A DNA stretch of 64,000 nucleotides, from assembly GCA_943789465.1 (NCBI GenBank), contig CALSUF010000001.1, forward strand, positions 186,001-250,000, given 5' to 3'. The position numbers were made by a program, and so were the translations under genes. The notes beneath the pieces are model-generated. The model saw only the letters and a program-made list of their open reading frames with translations, searched no databases and was not told the DNA's origin. This DNA is from an uncultured Flavobacteriaceae bacterium. Its GTDB lineage: Bacteria; Bacteroidota; Bacteroidia; Flavobacteriales; Flavobacteriaceae. The number at the start of each line of letters is the position of its first letter. The first letter of the stretch is position 1. Below are positions 47,389-55,642 of the stretch, piece after piece.

Positions 47389-48393
47389 ATGAGCAGCGAA
47401 AAAGATGCAAAATTAAAAGCCCTCAAGCTAACTTTAGACAAGCTTGACAAAGCTTACGGAAAAGGCACCGTAATGAGAATGAGTGATGCCCCTGTGGTAG
47501 ATGTAGAGGTTATCCCTTCAGGATCTTTAGGGTTGGATATCGCTCTTGGCGTTGGAGGTTATCCTAGAGGACGTGTGATTGAAATATATGGCCCTGAATC
47601 TTCTGGTAAAACAACCTTAACATTACACGCGATTGCTGAAACCCAAAAAGCGGGTGGTATTGCAGCTTTTATTGATGCGGAACATGCATTTGATCGTTTT
47701 TACGCTCAAAACTTAGGTGTAGATATTGACAACCTTATTATTTCCCAACCTGACAATGGTGAGCAAGCACTTGAAATTGCCGATAATTTGGTACGCTCTG
47801 GAGCTATTGATATGGTGGTAATTGATTCTGTAGCTGCATTGACACCAAAAAGTGAAATTGAAGGTGAGATGGGCGATTCTAAGATGGGACTTCATGCACG
47901 TTTAATGTCTCAAGCTTTAAGAAAATTAACAGGTTCAATTAGTAAAACAAATTGTACAATGATTTTCATTAACCAATTACGTGAAAAAATTGGGGTGATG
48001 TTCGGAAATCCTGAAACAACAACTGGTGGTAATGCCTTAAAGTTTTATGCTTCTGTACGTTTAGACATTCGTCGTTCGACACAAATAAAAGACAGTGATG
48101 GTAATGTTTTAGGAAATAAAACGCGTGTTAAAGTTGTAAAAAATAAAGTTGCGCCGCCGTTCCGTTTAGCAGAATTTGACATCATGTATGGACAAGGTGT
48201 TTCTAAAGTGGGTGAGATTTTAGATGTGGCTGTAGAACATGAAATTGTTAAAAAGAGTGGTTCATGGTTTAGCTATGACGACACAAAACTTGGTCAAGGT
48301 CGAGATGCCGTCAAAAACATGATCAAAGACAATCCAGAGTTAATGGATGAACTAGAAGAAAAGATAAAAGTCGTTTTGAAAGCTGAAGCTTAA
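47389..48393 (+). CDS. recA: RecA recombinase
   Basis: RecA forms nucleoprotein filaments for homologous recombination and SOS induction. The 334 residues include Walker [10 protein letters not shown] at 68-76, [20 protein letters not shown], and [20 protein letters not shown]. The C-terminal acidic tail is shortened ([17 protein letters not shown]), as is usual in Bacteroidota. It is a single gene closed by a strong terminator. Confidence 0.99.
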   Translation: MSSEKDAKLKALKLTLDKLDKAYGKGTVMRMSDAPVVDVEVIPSGSLGLDIALGVGGYPRGRVIEIYGPESSGKTTLTLHAIAETQKAGGIAAFIDAEHAFDRFYAQNLGVDIDNLIISQPDNGEQALEIADNLVRSGAIDMVVIDSVAALTPKSEIEGEMGDSKMGLHARLMSQALRKLTGSISKTNCTMIFINQLREKIGVMFGNPETTTGGNALKFYASVRLDIRRSTQIKDSDGNVLGNKTRVKVVKNKVAPPFRLAEFDIMYGQGVSKVGEILDVAVEHEIVKKSGSWFSYDDTKLGQGRDAVKNMIKDNPELMDELEEKIKVVLKAEA

Positions 48394-48410
48394 AAACAAA
48401 ATTTAATAAA

Positions 48411-48434
48411 AATCCCGATTTGTCGGGGTTTTTT
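48411..48434. terminator. Intrinsic terminator after recA, usable on both strands
   Basis: An 8-bp stem (AATCCCGA with TCGGGGTT, one T-G pair) and loop TTTG precede a T-run. It ends at the stop codon of the converging plsC gene, and A-rich sequence on its left side reads as T on the minus strand. Confidence 0.83.
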
Positions 48435-49185
48435 ATGCCTTTAAATCTGCTTCTAAAGAATTTGAAATGAGAGTAAACACTTTTTTGCTAAGTTCTGTAG
48501 TATCCTTAATTGCTAACTGTTCTGTGGGAATGGTTGGATGTACTTGCACGCGCATTTTCCCTGGGCTTCCACTAAAAAAAGTATAGGACAACCGTTTTTT
48601 ATTGTCAAAGAATGTCATGGGCACCAAAGGTACTTTATGGTTGATTGCCAATCGGAATGCACCCGCCTTAAAACGGTCTAGAACAACCGATTCTTCTGGA
48701 ACACCCCCTTCTGGAAAAATACAAATACTAGAGCCTTGTTTGATCCGATTTTGAGCCCGTATAAAAACGGCTTTCCGGCTTTCTGGACTGCTGCGATCGA
48801 CTAAAATACAGGTGCGTTTATAAAAGAATCCAAAGATTGGGATTTTTACCAATTCTTTTTTACCTATGAACACAAACGGGTGATTTTCAGATGCTACTAA
48901 CATCAACATGATGTCGGTCATGGACGTATGGTTGGCAACAAATACGTAGCTCTGTCCTTTTACGAGGGGTTCTGAACGTTTTACAGTCCAGTAATGCCCC
49001 ATCCCAATTAGAATACATTTGGCCCAAATACGGGCTAGCCTAAAAAAGTAAGGGTACCATTTTTGTTTTAGTACGGACAAAAACAACAAAGGAAACATGA
49101 TTAGAATTGGTAAAGCGACGAGCACATAAAACCAAATTCTGTACAAAAACCAGAGCGGATATTTGATAATTTTAAACACATTCAA
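48433..49185 (-). CDS. plsC: 1-acyl-sn-glycerol-3-phosphate acyltransferase
   Basis: PlsC makes phosphatidic acid from lysophosphatidate. It has two N-terminal hydrophobic stretches, the HX4D catalytic motif NHTSMTD (His86 and Asp91), and the substrate motif FPEGG. The start is uncertain. No ATG precedes the first helix; TTG at 49185 or GTG at 49179 best match the usual N-terminus (NVFKIIKYPLWFLYRIWFY). The frame stays open upstream to a TTG at 49254. It converges on recA through a shared terminator. Confidence 0.9.
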   Translation of the reverse strand: MNVFKIIKYPLWFLYRIWFYVLVALPILIMFPLLFLSVLKQKWYPYFFRLARIWAKCILIGMGHYWTVKRSEPLVKGQSYVFVANHTSMTDIMLMLVASENHPFVFIGKKELVKIPIFGFFYKRTCILVDRSSPESRKAVFIRAQNRIKQGSSICIFPEGGVPEESVVLDRFKAGAFRLAINHKVPLVPMTFFDNKKRLSYTFFSGSPGKMRVQVHPTIPTEQLAIKDTTELSKKVFTLISNSLEADLKA

Positions 49186-49694
49186 AACTACTAAAAAAAT
49201 TGGGGTGTTGAACAAAAAAAGGGGTTTACCATTAATTTGGATACATAACTGCAATGCGTTTGCTTTACATGACTCATAAAAATCAATGTGCTTTTGAGGG
49301 CAATTAAATATTATTTACTACATTTATAACAGACTTAGACCCCAAATCTGATTCTTCATTTTAACCAATTCATTTTTTGAAGTAACGTATTAATAAAACT
49401 GTAACTACACAGTGGTGTACTTGTATGTAGTGTTTTTAATACCCTTTACGTATACGTTGAATGAACGCAACTAAAAAAAGGAATGCAAACTTTAGAATAT
49501 GAAAAATGATAAACGAGAACAAAAGTTACTATTATCCGGAATTGGAGACGTATAAACAGGAGGTTTTTTCTCCATATAATCAGTTACAACATTTATCTAA
49601 TCACACCTAAAAAATGAACTGAAGGTAATTCTACTTATTAAACCATATTGGTTTACGAATAGAAATATTTTAAAACAAATCCTCCATAAAAAAA
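49186..49694. other. Non-coding stretch before the T9SS cargo gene
   Basis: About 500 nt of AT-rich sequence hold no convincing gene. Notable points are a perfect 10-bp palindrome ACGTATACGT at 49448-49457 and an imperfect hairpin around 49405-49432. It forms the left side of an accessory island. No RNA family is recognised. Confidence 0.4.
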
Positions 49695-50810
49695 ATGAAA
49701 AAAATAATTATAGTATCAGCTTTTATTTTAGGTACATTTAATGCTATAGCTCAAATAACGAACGTTGAAGAGAAGTTTGATTTACCAACGATTTTGAGTG
49801 AGTCATCAGGAGCTATCTTTTTTAATGATAAACTAATTATTCATAATGATTCGGGTAATGAAAATAAACTTCATGAGTTAGATACAATTTCTGGGGTGGT
49901 TACGAGAACAGTTACAGTTACCAACGCCACAAATATAGATTGGGAAGATATCGCACAAGATGACACATCAATATATATTGGAGACATAGGTAACAACAAT
50001 GGAGATAGAACCGATTTAAAAATTTATAAAATAATTAAAAGCGATTACCTAAACTCCATAAATATAACAGCAGAAATTATAAACTTTAGTTATTCAGATC
50101 AAATAGATTTTACCGCTAACCCTAATAATACAGAATGGGATGCAGAAGCACTTATTTCTTTTGATGCAAATAACTTGATTTTATTTACTAAAAATTGGGT
50201 CGATGGCATAACAAAAGCTTACTCAATTCCAAAAAACAACGGAACATATACTGTAGCCTCATTAACAACAACTTTAACTAGCGGAGGCTTAATAACTGGA
50301 GCGACCTACAATCCATCAACAGAAAAAGTATATTTAATCGGATATAACTCGATATTACAGCCTTTAGTTTGGAGTAGTGAAAATTTTACAAATAATGATA
50401 TCTTTTCAGGCATTAATACGCAAACATTACTTTCAAGCCTAGGGCTTGAACAAGCAGAGTCTATAACATATGTCGGGGCTAATAGGTATTTTATTACATC
50501 CGAAACATTTAATATTCCACCGTTTTCTGATAATGGAAAATTAATTTCATTTACAACAAATGACAATTTGTTATCTATAATAGATCCAGAAGCTATTGTA
50601 GTTAGTTTATATCCAAACCCTATTGAAGATGTGTTATTCATTGTAGGACTAGAATTTACTTCAGTAGAAATCTATGATGCCAAATCTACACTTGTTTATA
50701 AAGGAAACAACCAAAAAATAAATGTTTCAAAACTAAGTAAAGGGTTCTATTTGGTTAAGATCAATTTAAAAAATCATACATATAATATCAAAAAAATAAT
50801 TAAGGATTAA
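49695..50810 (+). CDS. Secreted protein with T9SS C-terminal sorting domain
   Basis: This 371-residue exported protein has a signal peptide (MKKIIIVSAFILGTFNAIAQ) and a C-terminal type A sorting domain for the type IX secretion system (VVSLYPNPIEDVLFI, then YLVKINLKNHTYNIKKIIKD). The central part has repeat-like strands, for example SSGAIFFNDKLIIHNDSGNE and WEDIAQDDTSIYIGDIGNNN, that suggest a beta-propeller. No catalytic motif was seen. It stands alone, with long non-coding flanks, in an accessory region. It may be a surface or extracellular binding protein. Confidence 0.85.
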   Translation: MKKIIIVSAFILGTFNAIAQITNVEEKFDLPTILSESSGAIFFNDKLIIHNDSGNENKLHELDTISGVVTRTVTVTNATNIDWEDIAQDDTSIYIGDIGNNNGDRTDLKIYKIIKSDYLNSINITAEIINFSYSDQIDFTANPNNTEWDAEALISFDANNLILFTKNWVDGITKAYSIPKNNGTYTVASLTTTLTSGGLITGATYNPSTEKVYLIGYNSILQPLVWSSENFTNNDIFSGINTQTLLSSLGLEQAESITYVGANRYFITSETFNIPPFSDNGKLISFTTNDNLLSIIDPEAIVVSLYPNPIEDVLFIVGLEFTSVEIYDAKSTLVYKGNNQKINVSKLSKGFYLVKINLKNHTYNIKKIIKD

Positions 50811-50852
50811 TTGAATATTATTTTAAGAAATTAAAAAGAAAAATAGAACGTT

Positions 50853-50988
50853 GCACAACAACGTGTATAATTAATTACTTTGGTCATTGCTTATTTAGAA
50901 AACTCCTTCATAATTTTCTCGCGTTCATTTTTGTTTACTAAATTAGTTGCTGAAACACGCAACGAGATCATACACAAACACGTTATGC
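50853..50988. repeat. Structured non-coding element with imperfect terminal inverted repeats
   Basis: The segment is bounded by GCACAACAACGTGTAT (50853-50868) and, inverted, ATACACAAACACGTTATGC (50970-50988). ACGTGT at 50861-50866 pairs with ACACGT at 50978-50983. Inside it is a perfect hairpin GTTGC (946-950)/GCAAC (959-963, both plus 50,000) with an 8-nt loop. There is no open frame across it. The form suggests a dispersed repeat or cassette-boundary element rather than a promoter or terminator. Whether other copies exist cannot be seen here. Confidence 0.45.
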
Positions 50989-51002
50989 TCAATTAGAACA
51001 AA

Positions 51003-51110
51003 ATGACAAAAATTTCATTCATAGAAAAAATAGATTTAAAAAATTATTTGGAATAAAGTCTGGATATGTTTTAGATTTTTCAGAGAGAACATTTCAAGAA
51101 TTTATTGGAT
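51003..51110 (+). pseudogene. Frameshifted N-terminal gene remnant
   Basis: An ATG at 51003 gives MTKISFIEKIDLKNYLE and then a stop at 51054-51056. From 51035 another frame continues as FKKLFGIKSGYVLDFSERTF. The two segments join sensibly with a one-base shift near 51035, giving a sentence-like protein start. The reading ends in an unrelated fragment at about 51105. I do not recognise the family with confidence. Confidence 0.45.
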
Positions 51111-51353
51111 ATTCCTATTCTCTATTTGAGTCGATCTATTATTCGTAACAAGTAGGCATGTTACCAAAAATTGCAAGATGTGCGTGATAACGACAGTTGG
51201 GACGAGTGGCTTTTGTACATGATATCCGCAGTAGAAGAAACAGCATATGACACCATTCGTTGAGTCAACAACATCAAAGAGGAAATGATGAGGATGAAAA
51301 ATATATTGAGAAACAACTACAAATTTTATAGTCAGGAATTACTCAATCATTAA
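51105..51353 (+). pseudogene. C-terminal fragment of a Fic-family protein with two in-frame stops
   Basis: One frame reads LDIPILYLSRSIIRNK, a TAG stop (51153-51155), ACYQKLQDVRDNDSWDEWLL then YMISAVEETAYDTIR, a TGA stop (51261-51263), VNNIKEEMMRMKNILRNNYK then FYSQELLNH, and a final stop. The order of motifs (LYLSRYI.., YY..LQ.VR....WEEWI.YML..VE.TA, I..I...M...K..IR, IYS.ELL..LF) is that of the C-terminal half of Fic/DOC proteins that follow the HPFxxGNGR catalytic core. The core itself is absent, so this is a decayed remnant. Confidence 0.7.
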
Positions 51354-51471
51354 TACAGCCTTAATGGATGCTTTAAGTTCTGAAAAAAAATAAAAAATTG
51401 AAGTGATAAGACTATTTCATAAAAGAATGCGTTTAAAAAATAGACCGACTGAATAAAAAAATCTTCATAGA

Positions 51472-51891
51472 GTGAAATACAGATTAATTTACAACTTTTT
51501 GATTTTATCAATGATTTGGTTTATATCTTGTGATCGACCTAAGTGTAGTAATAAGAACTCCATATTTGAAACGAACGCACCTGATTCAAAAAAATACAAA
51601 GACGAACTAACAAAACAGTTAAGTAAGGTTGATGCGACAAAACTTACTTACTGGCTTCAGAAGTATCACCAAAAAGAAGGAAAGGAGTCTTTATACTTTC
51701 ACGTTCAAGGCGATGGATTGTGTGCTATTTTACATGTATCTATGATTCATTGGGATAAAATGGAAGGTGTGAGGCTTAAAAAAGGTGTGGGGCGTCGGGG
51801 CGCTGAATTTACAAATCTAAAATTTGATATTGTTAGAGATTCACTATCGACACAATTTATTTACAATACGTACGACAGATTAATTGACTAA
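51472..51891 (+). CDS. Small orphan lipoprotein
   Basis: This 139-residue predicted lipoprotein starts at a GTG and has a lipobox at Cys20 (LSMIWFISC). The mature part contains KLTYWLQKYHQKEGKESLYF and a basic patch LKKGVGRRGAEF; no domain is recognised. It lies at the right edge of the accessory island, just before the trpS promoter. The weak start and lack of homology make expression uncertain. Confidence 0.55.
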   Translation: MKYRLIYNFLILSMIWFISCDRPKCSNKNSIFETNAPDSKKYKDELTKQLSKVDATKLTYWLQKYHQKEGKESLYFHVQGDGLCAILHVSMIHWDKMEGVRLKKGVGRRGAEFTNLKFDIVRDSLSTQFIYNTYDRLID

Positions 51892-51897
51892 AAACAA

Positions 51898-51928
51898 TTG
51901 AACGATTCCCTCAAAAAAAGTACCTTTG
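51898..51928 (+). promoter_or_regulatory. trpS promoter (TTG-N20-TAccTTTG)
   Basis: TACCTTTG at 51921-51928 matches the -7 consensus exactly, and a TTG at 51898-51900 lies 20 nt upstream, the expected -33 spacing. The trpS ATG is 26 nt downstream. Confidence 0.6.
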
Positions 51929-51954
51929 CTATTCATTCGGATAAAAAATAGAAA

Positions 51955-52923
51955 ATGGCAAGAATTTTAACAGGCGTTCAAAGTACAGGCACCCCACACC
52001 TCGGAAATATTTTAGGTGCAATTATTCCTGCAATTGAAATGAGTAACGACCCAAAAAATGATTCTTATCTATTTATTGCCGATATGCATTCGCTCACTCA
52101 AATTAAAGAGGCGAAGACACTCCGTCAAAACACTTATGCAACTGCTGCAACATGGCTGGCGTTTGGATTAGACATCCAAAAAACAGTATTTTACAGACAA
52201 AGCGATGTGCCACAAGTCACAGAATTATCTTGGTATTTAAGTTGCTTTTTTCCATTTTCCCGATTGGAATTAGCCCACAGTTTCAAAGACAAAGCAGATC
52301 GCCTAGAAGATGTTAATGGAGGCTTGTTTACCTATCCAATGTTGATGGCTGCCGATATCTTACTGTACGATGCAAACATTATTCCTGTTGGAAAAGACCA
52401 ACTCCAACATATTGAAATGACCCGAGATGTAGCCTCTAGAGTGCATGCTAAAATTGGAGAGGTTTTTGTGATTCCTGAAGCTAAAATCCAAAAAGAAAAC
52501 ATGCTTATCCCAGGGCTAGATGGTCAAAAAATGAGCAAGAGTAAAGGCAATGTCATCGATATTTTTCAAACCGATAAAGCCTTGCGAAAACAAATCATGT
52601 CCATTCAAACGGATAGCACCGCTCTAGAAGCTCCTAAAGATTGGGAAACCTGTAATTGTTTTGCTATTTATAAACTGTTGGCTTCAGAAGCTCAAATTAC
52701 AGAAATGAAACAAAACTACGAAGCGGGAGGGTACGGTTATGGCCATGCCAAACAAGCGTTGTTTGAACTGATTTGCGAACAATTCTCTGAACAAAGAGAG
52801 CGTTACACTTATTATATGTCTAACCTTGAGGAGTTAGACCAAGCATTGGCATTAGGTGCGAAAAAAGCGGCGGCTGTGGCAGATGGCGTATTGGCACGTG
52901 TTCGAGAGAAAATAGGCTACTAA
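51955..52923 (+). CDS. trpS: Tryptophanyl-tRNA synthetase
   Basis: This is a 322-residue class I aminoacyl-tRNA synthetase that charges tRNA-Trp. The HIGH-like motif is PHLGN (His15) in STGTPHLGNIL, and the KMSKS loop is KMSKS at 192-196. GKDQLQHIEMTRDVA is also typical. It has its own promoter and its stop overlaps that of the converging dprA by 4 nt. Confidence 0.98.
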   Translation: MARILTGVQSTGTPHLGNILGAIIPAIEMSNDPKNDSYLFIADMHSLTQIKEAKTLRQNTYATAATWLAFGLDIQKTVFYRQSDVPQVTELSWYLSCFFPFSRLELAHSFKDKADRLEDVNGGLFTYPMLMAADILLYDANIIPVGKDQLQHIEMTRDVASRVHAKIGEVFVIPEAKIQKENMLIPGLDGQKMSKSKGNVIDIFQTDKALRKQIMSIQTDSTALEAPKDWETCNCFAIYKLLASEAQITEMKQNYEAGGYGYGHAKQALFELICEQFSEQRERYTYYMSNLEELDQALALGAKKAAAVADGVLARVREKIGY

Positions 52924-54020
52924 ACCAACTCAAATTCTTTTCCTGGTAGAGGTCGGCAAACGCCTTTTAGTTCCAGATTTAATAACAAATAGGCTGCTTT
53001 AGACGTGGGTATTTCACAGGCAATAGCAATCACATCCAAGGCTGATTTTTCTTCTTTTTTTAAATAATTGTAAATAATTTTCTCATCAGAACTCAGTTCT
53101 ATAAATAGTTTTTTTTGTACGACTCTTTTTTGAGTTTCCAACGACCAGTTTAATACATACGGAATGTCAGCTGGCATAGAAACTAGGTGTGCATTCTTGG
53201 TTTTAATCAAATTATGACACCCTCGACTTTGGCTGTCTGTGATGCGACCAGGAAGCGCAAACACCTCTCTGTTGTAGTCAAGAGCCAAGGCAGCCGTCAC
53301 CAAACTCCCCCCCTTTTCGGCCGATTCAATCACAATAGTCGCTTCACTCAAGCCTGCAATAAGACGGTTGCGCCTTAAAAAGTTAGAAGGATCCATCGCA
53401 GCTGTACTCCAAAAATCGGTAACAAACCCTCCTTGATTCTCTATCAAATTTCGGTATTTGAGATGTGATTTAGGATAAGTGTGTTGAAGTCCCTGGGCCA
53501 TGCAGCCCACTGTTTGGAGTTGGTGCTTGAGGGCTGCTTTATGTGCAGTAATATCTGTCCCATAGGCAAATCCAGAGACAATAATAGGATTGAAAACGGC
53601 TAAGGTTTCAATTATTTTTTCACACTGTGCAAGTCCATAAGTCGTCATTTTTCGGGCACCAACAATACTAATAATAGGGTGGTTTTTCCAATCTATAGAT
53701 CCTTTTTGAAACAATACGATAGGACCGTCTACACAATGTTTGAGTTTAAACGGATAGCCGGAATCTTCAAAATACAACCCCTGAATAGATTCCTTTTCCA
53801 TAAAGGTAAGTTCTTTTTCGGCAGATTTGAGGTGTTTAGATGCCGTGATGTTTTTAATAGTTTGCGTGCCAATGCCTTCAATTTTTAAAAGACTGGCTTT
53901 GGATTCTTTAAAAACAGTTTCGGGGCTTCCACAATGAAGAATTAATTTTTTGGCAGTAATATCGCCAATATTGGGTACCGCTTGCAAGGCGAGTGCGTAC
54001 AGCAATTGAGAGTTGTTCAT
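52920..54020 (-). CDS. dprA: DNA-protecting protein DprA
   Basis: DprA loads RecA on incoming single-stranded DNA during natural transformation. The 366 residues have an N-terminal helix-hairpin-helix region (about 15-65; LKIEGIGTQTIKNI), a Rossmann-like core with SIVGARKMTTYGLAQ and VSGFAYGTDITAHKAAL, the motif RNRLIAGLSEATIVIES, and a C-terminal winged-helix segment. It is a lone gene divergent from the HU/SPOR protein. DprA is widespread, so competence itself is not shown. Confidence 0.96.
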   Translation of the reverse strand: MNNSQLLYALALQAVPNIGDITAKKLILHCGSPETVFKESKASLLKIEGIGTQTIKNITASKHLKSAEKELTFMEKESIQGLYFEDSGYPFKLKHCVDGPIVLFQKGSIDWKNHPIISIVGARKMTTYGLAQCEKIIETLAVFNPIIVSGFAYGTDITAHKAALKHQLQTVGCMAQGLQHTYPKSHLKYRNLIENQGGFVTDFWSTAAMDPSNFLRRNRLIAGLSEATIVIESAEKGGSLVTAALALDYNREVFALPGRITDSQSRGCHNLIKTKNAHLVSMPADIPYVLNWSLETQKRVVQKKLFIELSSDEKIIYNYLKKEEKSALDVIAIACEIPTSKAAYLLLNLELKGVCRPLPGKEFELV

Positions 54021-54105
54021 AGGGGGCTATGTTTGCTGTAAATATAAACAAGAAATTAAAAACTTTGATATTCTAAAAAAACACTTTTTTTTGATAAAAT
54101 TTTTT

Positions 54106-54113
54106 TAACTTTG
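54106..54113 (+). promoter_or_regulatory. -7 element immediately before the HU/SPOR gene
   Basis: TAACTTTG matches TAnnTTTG exactly but ends only 5 nt before the ATG at 54119. If used, the transcript would be leaderless or nearly so; it may equally be a chance match. Confidence 0.3.
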
Positions 54114-54118
54114 GAATT

Positions 54119-55057
54119 ATGCAATTAAGTCAATACATAAGCGATTTACTATACCGTTACGAATGCGTTACGCTCCCTAACTTTGGGGCGTTTTTGTCAC
54201 ATCCAATATCAGCTAGAATTAATGAGGGGACTAGTAGTTTTTATCCACCACAAAAACAGCTGTCATTTAATGTGCAACTCAAATCTAATGACGGTCTTTT
54301 AGCTTCCTATATTTCTGATGCAGAAAACATTAGTTTTGAAGTTGCGACACGTAAAATTGAGAATCAAGTTTCTCAGTTAAAATTGCGTCTAGAAAAAGGA
54401 GAGACTGTCGAGTTCAAACATATTGGAGAATTAATTTCTTCGGATGAAGGTAACCTTTCTTTTATTCCTTCAGACAATCTTAATTATATGACTGAAGCTT
54501 TTGGATTGGCTTCTTTTGTGTCGCCTTCTGTAGAGCGTCAAGCACATCAAGAAGTTGTTCAGAAACTAGAATCTAGAGGTGCGATTGCCTTAACTCCAAA
54601 ACGTCGTAAGTCTGCCTTATACATGAAATATGCAGCCATTGCTGTACTTGCTCTTGGTTTGGCTGGATCCATTGGATCTAATTTATACCTTACTCAAATT
54701 GAAGTTCAAAACAATTTAGCGCTTGACACAGCCAATACTACCCTAGAGAATAAAATACAAGAGGCTACTTTTGTAATTGACAATCCACTCCCTGCCGTAA
54801 TGGTTAACTTGAAAAAACAAAATGGTGATTTTCATGTCGTTGCTGGAGCATTCAGGGTAAAAGCAAATAGTGAAAAGAAGTTACAACAACTGAAAACTTT
54901 AGGGTTCAGTGCACGTCTGATTGGCGTCAATAGATACGGGTTACACCAGGTTGTTTATGAAAGTTTTGAAACTCGAAAAGATGCTGAAAAAGCATTATTT
55001 AAAATTAGAAAGACACAGGATCGTGCCGCATGGTTATTGATAAAAAACATCCCGTAA
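54119..55057 (+). CDS. Transmembrane protein with HU-like (CCDC81-type) and SPOR domains
   Basis: This 312-residue protein has an N-terminal pair of small HU-like folds (about 1-130; YISDLLYRYECVTLPNFGAF and VEFKHIGELISSDEGNLSF), as in the prokaryotic CCDC81/HU family. A basic linker leads to one membrane helix (about 169-188), followed by a C-terminal SPOR domain (about 237-311; FHVVAGAFRVKANSEKKLQQ) that in other proteins binds denuded peptidoglycan at division septa. Topology implies a cytoplasmic HU side and a periplasmic cell-wall side. The exact role is unknown. Confidence 0.88.
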   Translation: MQLSQYISDLLYRYECVTLPNFGAFLSHPISARINEGTSSFYPPQKQLSFNVQLKSNDGLLASYISDAENISFEVATRKIENQVSQLKLRLEKGETVEFKHIGELISSDEGNLSFIPSDNLNYMTEAFGLASFVSPSVERQAHQEVVQKLESRGAIALTPKRRKSALYMKYAAIAVLALGLAGSIGSNLYLTQIEVQNNLALDTANTTLENKIQEATFVIDNPLPAVMVNLKKQNGDFHVVAGAFRVKANSEKKLQQLKTLGFSARLIGVNRYGLHQVVYESFETRKDAEKALFKIRKTQDRAAWLLIKNIP

Positions 55058-55128
55058 TTTATTTCAATTTTTTTAATTCTCAATTTATTACACACTTTTG
55101 TACTTTATGCGCCTATACTCTCTAAACT

Positions 55129-55638
55129 ATGGAATCTAAACATCCTAAAGACTCAAAAACGACCATGACCGACTTGGTGTTGCCAAGCGAAACAAATGCC
55201 ATTCACACTCTCTTTGGAGGAGAGTTATTAGCGCGAATGGACCGTGCAGCCAGCATCGCAGCTGAGCGTCATTCTGGTGAAATTGTAGTTACGGCATCTG
55301 TAAATCATGTGGCATTTAAACATGCCGTTCCTTTAGGGAGCATCGTGACTGTTGAAGCCAAAGTGACTCGCGCATTTAAAAGCTCGATGGAAGTGTATAT
55401 TGATGTTTGGGTAGACGATAAGAAAACTGAAACATCTGTAAAAGTAAATGAAGCTATTTTCACATTTGTGGCTGTGGATAGTCAGGGAAACCCTGTCGGA
55501 ATCCCACAATTAGTCCCCGAAACAAAAGAAGAAGTTCTCCGCTTTGAAGGAGCCTTGAGGCGCAAACAGCTAAGCTTGGTTTTAGCTGGCAAAATGAAAG
55601 CTGATGATGCTACTGAGTTAAAAGCGCTTTTCAGTTAG
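55129..55638 (+). CDS. Acyl-CoA thioesterase (hotdog fold)
   Basis: This 169-residue single hotdog-domain thioesterase of the BFIT/YciA group hydrolyses acyl-CoA to free acid and CoA. The opening TDLVLPSETNAIHTLFGGEL and LLARMDRAASIAAERHSG are diagnostic, with the catalytic acid expected in the MDRAA helix. VASVNHVAFKHAVPLGSIV-like TASVNHVAFKHAVPLGSIV follows. The preferred acyl chain is not evident. It converges on the EnvC-like gene with a 4-nt gap. Confidence 0.93.
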   Translation: MESKHPKDSKTTMTDLVLPSETNAIHTLFGGELLARMDRAASIAAERHSGEIVVTASVNHVAFKHAVPLGSIVTVEAKVTRAFKSSMEVYIDVWVDDKKTETSVKVNEAIFTFVAVDSQGNPVGIPQLVPETKEEVLRFEGALRRKQLSLVLAGKMKADDATELKALFS

Positions 55639-55642
55639 GCAC

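Noticed and set aside
49183-49190. Exact TAnnTTTG on the minus strand at the plsC start
   Set aside because: It overlaps the best candidate start codon, so a transcript from it would lack the start; the motif is short enough to occur by chance in AT-rich DNA.
49448-49457. Perfect 10-bp palindrome ACGTATACGT
   Set aside because: It is isolated, with no adjacent promoter or repeat copies in the window; noted only as part of the non-coding stretch.
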